Shown here piece by piece: positions 1 to 6,368 of a DNA stretch of 9,673 nt (positions within the stretch are counted from its first letter, which is position 1; each line of letters opens with the position of its first letter). The translations under genes were made by a program, and so were the position numbers. The notes below the pieces were generated by a model. It was not told the DNA's origin. It saw nothing but the letters and a program-made list of their open reading frames with translations, and made no database searches. Source of the stretch: an uncultured Macromonas sp. (GTDB lineage: Bacteria; Pseudomonadota; Gammaproteobacteria; Burkholderiales; Burkholderiaceae); contig CAMLOF010000096.1 in the NCBI GenBank assembly GCA_946481585.1, positions 1 through 9,673 of the forward strand, given 5' to 3'.

Positions 1-257
1 GCGCCTACACCGAGCGCGAGCTCATGATGGTGAAGGTGCGCGCCGTGGGCAAGGAGCGTGAGGAGATGAAGCGCATGGCCGACATCTTCCGTGGCCGCAT
101 CATCGACGTGACCGAAAAGAGCTACACCATCGAGCTCACCGGCGACCAATCCAAGAACGACGCCTTCCTGGAAGCCATCGACCGCACTGCCATTCTGGAG
201 ACGGTGCGCACCGGCGCCAGCGGCATCGGACGCGGCGAACGCATACTTCGCGTTTAA
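1..257 (+). CDS. ilvH: Acetolactate synthase small (regulatory) subunit, 3' end only
   Basis: This is the C-terminal ~85 codons of a gene that starts before the window. The reading frame is open from base 3 and ends at TAA 255-257. The partial protein begins AYTERELMMVKVRA, the conserved ERELxLVKV stretch of IlvH, and continues into the C-terminal regulatory domain (DIFRGRIIDV, then GASGIGRGERILRV at the end). IlvH binds the catalytic subunit (IlvB/IlvI), stimulates it and confers valine feedback inhibition through its N-terminal ACT domain, which is not visible here. The enzyme makes acetolactate or acetohydroxybutyrate, the substrate of IlvC encoded just downstream, so an ilvBHC-type operon is inferred. 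The start and the ACT domain lie outside the window. Confidence 0.95.
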   Translation, partial: AYTERELMMVKVRAVGKEREEMKRMADIFRGRIIDVTEKSYTIELTGDQSKNDAFLEAIDRTAILETVRTGASGIGRGERILRV

Positions 258-287
258 CATTCCATGTTTTTCGGGCTCAGCCAAGCG

Positions 288-338
288 CCGCTCGGGCTGG
301 GTCTGTCGAAGCCCTTCGACGGGCTCATTCACGAGCGG
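288..338. repeat. 51-bp imperfect palindromic (REP-like) element between ilvH and ilvC
   Basis: The left arm 288-311 begins CCGCTCG and ends GTCGAAG. The right arm 314-338 begins CTTCGAC and ends CGAGCGG. The arms are largely complementary: 7 of 7 at the outer end and 7 of 7 at the centre, with several mismatches between. The core TGTCGAAGCCCTTCGAC resembles the TTCGACAGGCTCAG palindromes I recall as common in intergenic DNA of Burkholderiales and other proteobacteria. There is no T-run, so it is not an obvious intrinsic terminator. In an ilvHC transcript it would form a stable hairpin that could protect or attenuate the message. The family assignment is from memory and was not searched. Confidence 0.7.
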
Positions 339-352
339 CAACATATACCTAA

Positions 353-1381
<1,029 letters not shown>

Positions 1382-1390
1382 TGTTCCCTC

Positions 1391-1450
1391 GGGGCGGTGT
1401 CAGCCGCCCCTTGGATCGTCATACAAGCCGCCTTTTCAAGGCGGCTTTTT
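1391..1450 (+). terminator. Tandem hairpins ending the ilv unit; the second is a rho-independent terminator
   Basis: The first hairpin pairs GGGGCGG (1391-1397) with CCGCCCC (1404-1410) across a 6-nt loop and has no T-run. The second pairs AAGCCGCCTT (1425-1434) perfectly with AAGGCGGCTT (1438-1447) around a TTC loop, followed by a run of T to 1450. The second is a textbook intrinsic terminator starting 44 bases after the ilvC stop. The first may stabilise the 3' end or pause polymerase. Confidence 0.9.
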
Positions 1451-1479
1451 GTTTGCCGCCCTTGCGGCTGCCTTACACT
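1449..1479 (+). promoter_or_regulatory. Possible pssA promoter giving a near-leaderless transcript
   Basis: TACACT at 1474-1479 resembles a -10 hexamer (4 of 6). Upstream candidates are TTGTTT at 1449-1454 (19-bp spacing) or TTGCCG at 1453-1458 (15-bp spacing); neither is good. The -10 would place the transcript start at about 1486, at the pssA ATG (1487), and no Shine-Dalgarno sequence precedes that ATG. The terminator immediately upstream implies that pssA needs its own promoter or read-through. Confidence 0.25.
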
Positions 1480-1486
1480 TCCAGCC

Positions 1487-2296
1487 ATGCACGACGGTAC
1501 CGACCCCCAAATTTCGTCAGAACACCAGCCGCACCGGCCGCACAAGGGCATCTACATGTTGCCCAACATGATCACGCTCGCTGCGCTGTTCGGTGGTTTT
1601 TATGCCGTGGTCATGGCCATGAACGGCCGCTTCGACCTGGCCACCGTAGGCATCTTCGTGGCCATGGTCCTGGACAGCCTTGACGGCCGCGTGGCTCGGC
1701 TCACCAACACGCAGAGTGCTTTCGGCGAGCAGATGGACTCCCTGTCTGACATGGTTTCCTTTGGCGCCGCGCCCGCGCTCATCGCCTACGAATGGGCGCT
1801 GCGCGACCTCGGGCGTTGGGGCTGGATTGCCGCCTTCGTCTATTGCGCTTGTGCGGCGCTGCGTCTGGCGCGCTTCAACGTCAACACCAGTGTGGTGGAC
1901 AAGCGCTACTTCCAGGGTTTGCCGTCGCCTGCGGCTGCAGCTTTGGTGTCCGGCTTCATCTGGCTCACAACCGAGTCTGGCTACGTTGGCAGCGACCTGG
2001 AGTGGCCCATGTTTGCCATCACGTTGTATGCAGGCCTCACCATGGTCACCAACGTGCCGTTCTACAGCTTCAAAGACCTGAGCTTGAAGAAGAGTGTGCC
2101 GTTCGCCGCCATCGTGCTGGTGGCTTTGGGCATTGCCATCATCAACATCCACCCGCCCACCGTTCTGTTCGGGTTGTTCGTGTTGTACGGTCTTTCAGGC
2201 TACGCCGTCTATGGCTGGCGCAAGGCCAAGGGCAAACCCACCAGCGTCATCAGCACCTCCACCGACGAGCCTGATGAGCGTGGTTTGCACGACTGA
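1487..2296 (+). CDS. pssA: CDP-diacylglycerol--serine O-phosphatidyltransferase (phosphatidylserine synthase)
   Basis: A 269-residue integral membrane enzyme that makes phosphatidylserine from CDP-diacylglycerol and L-serine, the precursor of phosphatidylethanolamine. The CDP-alcohol phosphatidyltransferase signature DG-x2-AR-x8-G-x3-D-x3-D is complete, with metal-binding aspartates D63, D66, D84 and D88. Several hydrophobic helices follow up to about residue 250. The usual PssA opening (KGIYMLPNMITLAALFGGFYA) begins at residue 20. I chose ATG 1487. An in-frame GTG at 1397 would extend the protein through the ilvC terminator and is unlikely; ATG 1556 would cut into the conserved opening. No Shine-Dalgarno precedes 1487, so the exact start is uncertain. 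Some Burkholderiales have psd between ilvC and pssA; it is absent here. The gene is followed at once by a repeat element and then the leuA leader. Confidence 0.95.
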   Translation: MHDGTDPQISSEHQPHRPHKGIYMLPNMITLAALFGGFYAVVMAMNGRFDLATVGIFVAMVLDSLDGRVARLTNTQSAFGEQMDSLSDMVSFGAAPALIAYEWALRDLGRWGWIAAFVYCACAALRLARFNVNTSVVDKRYFQGLPSPAAAALVSGFIWLTTESGYVGSDLEWPMFAITLYAGLTMVTNVPFYSFKDLSLKKSVPFAAIVLVALGIAIINIHPPTVLFGLFVLYGLSGYAVYGWRKAKGKPTSVISTSTDEPDERGLHD

Positions 2297-2307
2297 GTCG
2301 CCGCCGG

Positions 2308-2358
2308 GCCGCCCCAAGGCGACGAAAGCCCCCTTGGAGGGGCAGCGAAGCATGGGGG
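2308..2358. repeat. Palindromic intergenic repeat downstream of pssA
   Basis: GCCGCCCCAAGG (2308-2319) faces CCTTGGAGGGGCAGC (2332-2346). CCAAGG/CCTTGG pair perfectly, and the flanking GCCGCCCC/GGGGCAGC pair with one mismatch plus a bulge. A tail GAAGCATGGGGGCG follows. I recognise this pattern (CCCCAAGG...CCTTGGGGGGCAGCGAA...GTGGGGG) as a common Comamonadaceae intergenic element, from memory. There is no T-run after the stem, so it is not a convincing intrinsic terminator, although it occupies the position where pssA transcription would end. Confidence 0.6.
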
Positions 2359-2402
2359 CGCATGATTCCTCGATAGCTTTGTTTGATGGCTTGCCATGGT
2401 TA

Positions 2403-2437
2403 TTTGTGATCGGCAATCGCTTGCCTTTGTGATACAT
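2403..2437 (+). promoter_or_regulatory. Candidate leu promoter region with TTTGTGAT direct repeats
   Basis: The octamer TTTGTGAT occurs at 2403-2410 and again at 2426-2433, exactly 23 bp apart. The inverted repeat GGCAA (2412-2416) / TTGCC (2421-2425) lies between the copies. A weak promoter can be drawn as TTGTGA (2404-2409) and TGTGAT (2428-2433) with an 18-bp spacer, both 4 of 6 to the sigma-70 consensus. Transcription would start around 2440, just before the leader ATG at 2446. This AT-richer stretch between the repeat and the leader ORF is the most likely promoter location, but the exact hexamers are uncertain. Confidence 0.35.
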
Positions 2438-2445
2438 TGAAGCCC

Positions 2446-2505
2446 ATGAACTTCGCACGCGCTTTCCTGCTACTAGCTCTGACCGATCACGGGCAGATGG
2501 TATAG
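2446..2505 (+). CDS. leuL: Leucine-rich leader peptide of the leuA attenuator
   Basis: A 19-codon ORF reading [19 protein letters not shown] and ending in TAG. Four codons are leucine (residues 8, 9, 10 and 12), encoded CTG-CTA-CTA and CTG. CTA is normally rare in high-GC Burkholderiales, so the run should be sensitive to charged tRNA-Leu. The ORF sits 120 bp before leuA and directly ahead of an intrinsic terminator that can form an alternative structure. By analogy with enteric leuL, translation of this peptide is inferred to sense leucine. The ribosome-binding site is weak (GAAG at 2439-2442, close to the ATG), and initiation could be nearly leaderless. Confidence 0.75.
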   Translation: MNFARAFLLLALTDHGQMV

Positions 2506-2561
2506 CGCGCGCATTTTCAAAACCAACGGCCCGTATGCACCCGCAGCGGGCCGTTTGTTTT
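2478..2561 (+). promoter_or_regulatory. Transcription attenuator of leuA (alternative hairpins and terminator)
   Basis: Three mutually exclusive pairings are visible. Hairpin 1:2 pairs TCTGACC (2478-2484) with GGGCAGA (2491-2497), with one mismatch and loop GATCAC. The antiterminator 2:3 pairs ACGGGC (2489-2494) with GCCCGT (2529-2534), six perfect pairs. The terminator 3:4 pairs AACGGCCCG (2525-2533) perfectly with CGGGCCGTT (2547-2555), followed by TGTTTT (2556-2561). A ribosome stalled at the Leu codons (2467-2475) would cover segment 1, free segment 2 to pair with segment 3, and prevent termination. With ample leucine the ribosome reaches the TAG and the terminator forms. The layout fits the classical model; function is inferred. 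Confidence 0.72.
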
Positions 2562-2624
2562 GGACATGGACACTGCGGGGTTTCCTCAGCGCCGCCCACG
2601 AGGCGGCCTCCTCGGAGAACTGGA

Positions 2625-4166
2625 ATGACCGACAAACTCATCATTTTCGACACCACCTTGCGTGACGGCGAACAGTCGCCCGGCGCGTCCATGACCAAGG
2701 ACGAAAAACTGCGCATCGCGCGTCAGCTGGAACGACTGAAGGTGGATGTGATCGAAGCCGGTTTCGCCGCCAGTTCCAATGGCGACTTCGAATCTGTCAA
2801 GGCGATTGCTGACCACATCAAGGAATCGACCGTCTGCTCACTGGCCCGTGCCAACGACCGTGACATTTCCCGTGCGGCCGAGGCGCTCAAAGGCGCGGAG
2901 CGCGCACGCATCCACACCTTCATCGCCACCAGCCCGCTCCACATGGAGAAAAAGCTGCGCATGACGCCCGAGCAGGTGCTGGAGCAAGCCCGTCAGTCCG
3001 TGCGATTCGCACGCAATCTCGTGGCCGACATCGAGTTCAGCGCGGAAGACGGCTATCGCAGCGAGATCGATTTTCTGGCTCGTGTGGTTGAGGTGGTCAT
3101 TGCCGAAGGCGCCACCACCATCAACATCCCCGACACGGTGGGCTACGCCATTCCCGAGCTGTATGGCAACTTCATCAAGACCCTGCGTGAGAAGGTGCCC
3201 AACGCCGACAAGGCCATCTGGAGTGTGCACTGCCACAACGACCTGGGCATGGCCGTGGCCAACTCGCTCGCAGGTGTGAAGATCGGTGGCGCACGCCAAG
3301 TGGAGTGCACCATCAACGGTCTTGGTGAGCGTGCTGGCAACTGCTCGCTGGAGGAAATCGTCATGGCGGTCAAAACACGCCGTGACTATTTCGGGCTGGA
3401 CGTGGATATCGACACTTCGCAGATCGTGCCGGCCAGCCGCATGGTCAGCCAGACCACTGGGTTCGTGGTGCAGCCCAACAAGGCCGTTGTGGGCGCGAAC
3501 GCGTTTGCCCATGCCAGCGGCATCCATCAGGATGGCGTGCTCAAGGCGCGCGACACCTACGAAATCATGCGTGCCGAGGACGTGGGCTGGAGCGCCAACA
3601 AGATCGTTCTGGGCAAGCTCAGCGGCCGCAACGCCTTCAAGCAACGCCTGGAAGAACTGGGCATCGAGATGGAGTCCGAGAGCGAGATCAATGCCGCGTT
3701 TGCCAAGTTCAAGGAACTGGCCGACCGCAAGGCAGAAATCTTCGACGAGGACATCCTCGCACTGGTCAGCGACGAGAGCGTGACCGCAGAGAAAGAGCAA
3801 TACGCCCTGGTGTCTCTTGCCCAGCACAGTGAAACTGGCGAGCGCCCGCGTGCCAAGGTGGTATTCACCATTGAAGGCAAGGAATACATGGGCGAGGCCG
3901 AAGGCAATGGCCCGGTGGATGCCTCTCTGAAGGCCATTGAAGGCCACGTCAAGAGCGGTGCCGAGATGCTGCTGTATTCGGTAAACGCCATCACCAGCGG
4001 CTCTACCGAGAGCCAGGGTGAAGTGACCGTGCGCTTGCAGCACGGCGGTCGCATCGTCAACGGTGTGGGCTCCGATCCCGACATCGTCGTGGCATCGGCC
4101 AAGGCTTACCTCAGCGCCCTGACGAAGTTGCACAGCAAGTCCGACAGGGTTGCCGCTCAAGGCTGA
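2625..4166 (+). CDS. leuA: 2-isopropylmalate synthase (long-form LeuA)
   Basis: A 513-residue protein that condenses acetyl-CoA with 2-ketoisovalerate, the committed step of leucine synthesis. The N-terminal DRE-TIM barrel opens with [12 protein letters not shown] (residues 9-20, metal ligand D14). The HxH metal motif is H202/H204 in VHCHNDLG, and NGLGERAGN (231-239, N239) completes the HMGL-like site. A linker precedes the C-terminal regulatory domain (about 390-500), which in this family binds leucine for feedback inhibition. The start is ATG 2625, with GGAGA (2614-2618) six bases upstream. An in-frame ATG at 2535 lies inside the terminator loop and is not a credible start. A GC hairpin (2591-2596 with 2602-2607) lies just before the ribosome-binding site. 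The gene appears doubly controlled, by the attenuator upstream and by feedback on the protein. Confidence 0.98.
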   Translation: MTDKLIIFDTTLRDGEQSPGASMTKDEKLRIARQLERLKVDVIEAGFAASSNGDFESVKAIADHIKESTVCSLARANDRDISRAAEALKGAERARIHTFIATSPLHMEKKLRMTPEQVLEQARQSVRFARNLVADIEFSAEDGYRSEIDFLARVVEVVIAEGATTINIPDTVGYAIPELYGNFIKTLREKVPNADKAIWSVHCHNDLGMAVANSLAGVKIGGARQVECTINGLGERAGNCSLEEIVMAVKTRRDYFGLDVDIDTSQIVPASRMVSQTTGFVVQPNKAVVGANAFAHASGIHQDGVLKARDTYEIMRAEDVGWSANKIVLGKLSGRNAFKQRLEELGIEMESESEINAAFAKFKELADRKAEIFDEDILALVSDESVTAEKEQYALVSLAQHSETGERPRAKVVFTIEGKEYMGEAEGNGPVDASLKAIEGHVKSGAEMLLYSVNAITSGSTESQGEVTVRLQHGGRIVNGVGSDPDIVVASAKAYLSALTKLHSKSDRVAAQG

Positions 4167-4186
4167 AATTCAGTTCTTTTGGGGTG

Positions 4187-4211
4187 AAAGGGCGGCTTGG
4201 CCGCCCTTTTT
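4187..4211 (+). terminator. Rho-independent terminator of leuA
   Basis: AAAGGGCGGC (4187-4196) pairs perfectly with GCCGCCCTTT (4200-4209) around a TTG loop, with the T-run extending to 4211. It starts 20 bases after the leuA stop and separates the leu unit from pbpG. Confidence 0.93.
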
Positions 4212-4270
4212 CATGGCGTTTTGGGGCATTCTTTTCCCTTTTGTTGCGACATTGACTTAAAAAGTTGCCG

Positions 4271-4315
4271 CAAGCAATTGATATTGCTTGTTTTTTCGTT
4301 CGTTCGCTCTATACT
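4271..4315 (+). promoter_or_regulatory. pbpG promoter with an overlapping inverted repeat
   Basis: TTGTTT (4288-4293) and TATACT (4310-4315) are spaced 16 bp, a plausible sigma-70 promoter with transcript start near 4322 and a leader of about 30 nt. The perfect inverted repeat CAAGCAAT (4271-4278) / ATTGCTTG (4283-4290), with a 4-bp spacer, abuts and partly overlaps the -35 element. It could be an operator. Followed by six T, the same repeat could also act as a weak terminator for read-through from leuA. The whole 4212-4350 stretch is AT-rich and holds no gene. Confidence 0.55.
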
Positions 4316-4350
4316 TCAGGTCGTCAGTATTGGGTTTGGAGGGTGCAGCG

Positions 4351-5490
4351 ATGTTCCGCAACCGTTTTTCATCTATTGCTCGTGGTATCGCGAAGGCCAT
4401 TCTTCTTGTTTCGCTTGCAGGCGCCGTAGCCGTGCCAGCCTGGTCGGCGCAGTCGACACCCAGCAAGAAGCGGGTAGCCGAACAGCGCGCCAAGGCAGCC
4501 AAGAAGCCCGTGGTACAGGCCTCCAAACGCGTCAAGAAGGCCATGGCCAAGGCGCCAGTCCGTGTCAAGGCCGCGATTGGTTCTCCGGCCAAGCGCAGCA
4601 TCAAGGCAGACCGCTCTTCCATCGTTCGTGCCGCGGCTCGTCCGGCTGTGCTGGATGTGGCACCGGATTCGGTCGCCGACCGTCTGGGGTTGCGCGAATC
4701 GGATGATCCGCTCAACTTGAATTCGAGTGTGGCTTTCGTGATGGATCAGAACACCCATGAGGTGTTGCTCAAGAAAAACGAAACGGCGGTCTTGCCGATC
4801 GCCTCGCTGACGAAGCTGATGACAGGTCTGCTGATTGCCGAGGCCAACCTGCCGATGGATGAAATCATCACCATCACCGAAGAAGATGTAGACCGCCTGA
4901 AAAACAGTGGTTCACGCCTGATCGTGGGCGCACGTCTGACCCGTGGCGAGGCGCTGCACCTGGCACTGATGTCCAGCGAGAACCGCGCAGCACACGCGTT
5001 GGGTCGTACGTATCCGGGCGGTCTCGACAGGTTTGTCCGTCTCATGAACGAGAAGGCTGCTCAGTTGGGCATGCGCGATACACGCTATGTCGACCCCACC
5101 GGCCTGTCGAGCTCGAATCAGTCCAGCGCGCGTGATCTGGCCGTGCTGGTGTCAGCTGCCTACGAGCGCCCCATGCTGCGGGATCTATCCACGTCGCCTA
5201 GCTATGAGGTTTCCCTTGATGGGCGGCGAGTGCTTCAGTACCGCAACAGCAACAGGCTCATCAACAATGGCAACTGGGACATCGGGCTGCAAAAAACGGG
5301 TTACATCCGTGAAGCTGGCCGTTGCCTGGTCATGCAGGTGAACCTGGTGGGCCGCCAATTGATCATGGTGCTGCTGGATGCCGCAGGTCCAGCGGCCCGT
5401 GTGGGTGATGCTGAGCGGCTGCGGCGCTGGGTTGAATCATCACTTCACGGCTCTACCGCTCCTACCGCACGGGTGGGCGGCGGCGTTTGA
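4351..5490 (+). CDS. pbpG: D-alanyl-D-alanine endopeptidase, PBP7-like (peptidase family S11)
   Basis: A 379-residue periplasmic penicillin-binding protein, likely hydrolysing D-Ala-meso-DAP cross-links in peptidoglycan. It opens with a signal peptide: a basic start (MFRNRF), a hydrophobic core AILLVSLAGAVAV, and cleavage near residues 30-33 (VPA or WSA). A very basic linker follows, with about 20 Lys/Arg in residues 34-97 and only two acidic residues. The catalytic domain has all three motifs: SxxK at S152-L-T-K155, SxN at S209-E-N211, and KTG at K315-T-G317. ATG 4351 was chosen over the upstream in-frame TTG at 4288 because GGAGG (4338-4342) sits eight bases before it and the signal peptide begins there. 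It is a single transcription unit between the leuA terminator and a convergent IclR gene. The S11 family is certain; PbpG versus a DacA-type carboxypeptidase is judged from motif context and the short C-terminus. Confidence 0.92.
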   Translation: MFRNRFSSIARGIAKAILLVSLAGAVAVPAWSAQSTPSKKRVAEQRAKAAKKPVVQASKRVKKAMAKAPVRVKAAIGSPAKRSIKADRSSIVRAAARPAVLDVAPDSVADRLGLRESDDPLNLNSSVAFVMDQNTHEVLLKKNETAVLPIASLTKLMTGLLIAEANLPMDEIITITEEDVDRLKNSGSRLIVGARLTRGEALHLALMSSENRAAHALGRTYPGGLDRFVRLMNEKAAQLGMRDTRYVDPTGLSSSNQSSARDLAVLVSAAYERPMLRDLSTSPSYEVSLDGRRVLQYRNSNRLINNGNWDIGLQKTGYIREAGRCLVMQVNLVGRQLIMVLLDAAGPAARVGDAERLRRWVESSLHGSTAPTARVGGGV

Positions 5491-5535
5491 CGGAGCCGGT
5501 GTCCAGTCTGTATTGAATTCACCCGGGGGGCGCGT

Positions 5536-6327
5536 TCACAGATGGGTGTGATCGCCCTGGTAACCCAGGGATTGGCTGATCTGGTCTGCCGTGGCACGCA
5601 GTTTAGGGAGCCAGTTTTCGTCCAGACGATCTGATGGGGCAGAGATCGACAAACCTGCCACCAACTTGCCTTGATCGTCGTAAATGCCTGCGGCCATGCA
5701 GCGCACGCCCATTTCCAGCTCCTCGTTGTCTCGCGCTACGCCAAGTCGTCGGCATTGTGCAAGTTCACGCTCCAGTTGAGGCAGTTGGGTCAGGCTGTTG
5801 CGTGTATTCCCCATCAGCCCGGTGCGCGTGGCATAGGCGCGTACTCGCTGAGCGTCGTCCGCCGCCAGAAACAGCTTGCCGACCGAGGTGAGATGCAGGG
5901 GTGCGCGTCCGCCAATGGCGCGCACCACCTGCATGCCCGAACGTTCGCTGTAGGCGCGTTCAACGTAGACAATTTCATCACCCTGGCGCACGCTCAGGTT
6001 CACCGGTTGTTGAATCTGTTTGTGCAGGTCGCGCATCGGGCCCAGCGCTGCATCACGCACGCTTAACCGGGCTTTTACCAGGTTGCCAAGTTCCAGCAGA
6101 CGCATGCCCAGGCGGTAGGTGCCGGCCTCCGGGCGGTCCACGAAGCGACCGATGGTCAGGTCGTTGAGGATGCGGTGGGCCGTGGAGGGATGGAGCCCTG
6201 TCTTTTCGCTGATTTCCTTGAGGGAAACCGGCTCTTCGCGTGATGCAAGAACCTCCAGCAGATTGAACATGCGTTCAATCACTTGCACGCTGGGTTGCGA
6301 GGGCAGGGTATCTTGGCGTCGTGTCAT
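5536..6327 (-). CDS. IclR-family transcriptional regulator
   Basis: 263 residues, typical of the family. The N-terminal winged helix-turn-helix spans about residues 14-75, with the HTH at about 35-57 (SLKEISEKTGLHPSTAHRIL) and the wing after it. The C-terminal effector-binding domain (about 80-255) shows PVNLSVRQGDEIVYVERAY and ends in a conserved LVAGLSISAPSDR segment. Family members bind small organic acids or aromatics and repress or activate catabolic operons; the ligand cannot be told from sequence. The start is ATG 6327, preceded on the minus strand by GGGAA at short spacing. It lies 41 bp downstream of bpt on the same strand, so it may be at the end of the nth-aat-bpt transcript or have its own promoter. 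A TAAAAT on the minus strand (6352-6357) is a possible -10. It converges on pbpG with 45 bp between stops and no visible terminator. Confidence 0.95.
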   Translation of the reverse strand: MTRRQDTLPSQPSVQVIERMFNLLEVLASREEPVSLKEISEKTGLHPSTAHRILNDLTIGRFVDRPEAGTYRLGMRLLELGNLVKARLSVRDAALGPMRDLHKQIQQPVNLSVRQGDEIVYVERAYSERSGMQVVRAIGGRAPLHLTSVGKLFLAADDAQRVRAYATRTGLMGNTRNSLTQLPQLERELAQCRRLGVARDNEELEMGVRCMAAGIYDDQGKLVAGLSISAPSDRLDENWLPKLRATADQISQSLGYQGDHTHL

Positions 6328-6328
6328 G

Positions 6329-6350
6329 GCGTTCCCAATGGTGGTAACGC
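6329..6350. promoter_or_regulatory. Imperfect palindrome upstream of the IclR-family gene, possible autoregulatory operator
   Basis: A 22-bp element with GCGTT (6329-6333) facing AACGC (6346-6350) and an inner CCA/TGG match; 8 of 11 positions are symmetrical. It ends one base before the regulator's ATG and covers its ribosome-binding site, just downstream of a TAAAAT (minus strand, 6352-6357). IclR proteins often repress their own genes through short palindromes, so this is a candidate site. No binding evidence can be seen from one copy. Confidence 0.35.
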
Positions 6351-6368
6351 AATTTTACAAGATGAAAT

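Noticed and set aside
1397..1486. N-terminal extension of pssA from GTG 1397
   Set aside because: It would translate through the ilvC terminator hairpin and add residues not seen in PssA.
1517..2152. 211-codon minus-strand open frame opposite pssA
   Set aside because: Antisense to a well-supported membrane enzyme; His/Val/Gly-rich shadow composition.
2535..2624. N-terminal extension of leuA from ATG 2535
   Set aside because: That ATG lies in the attenuator terminator loop, the extra 30 residues match nothing in LeuA, and ATG 2625 has a good Shine-Dalgarno and the family's usual start.
2195..2716. 173-codon minus-strand open frame across the pssA-leuA spacer
   Set aside because: It spans the 3' end of pssA, the repeat, the attenuator and the leuA start, and shows no domain or start signals.
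2838..4160. 440-codon minus-strand open frame opposite leuA
   Set aside because: Shadow of leuA codon bias; no domain, no ribosome-binding site, and leuA is certain.
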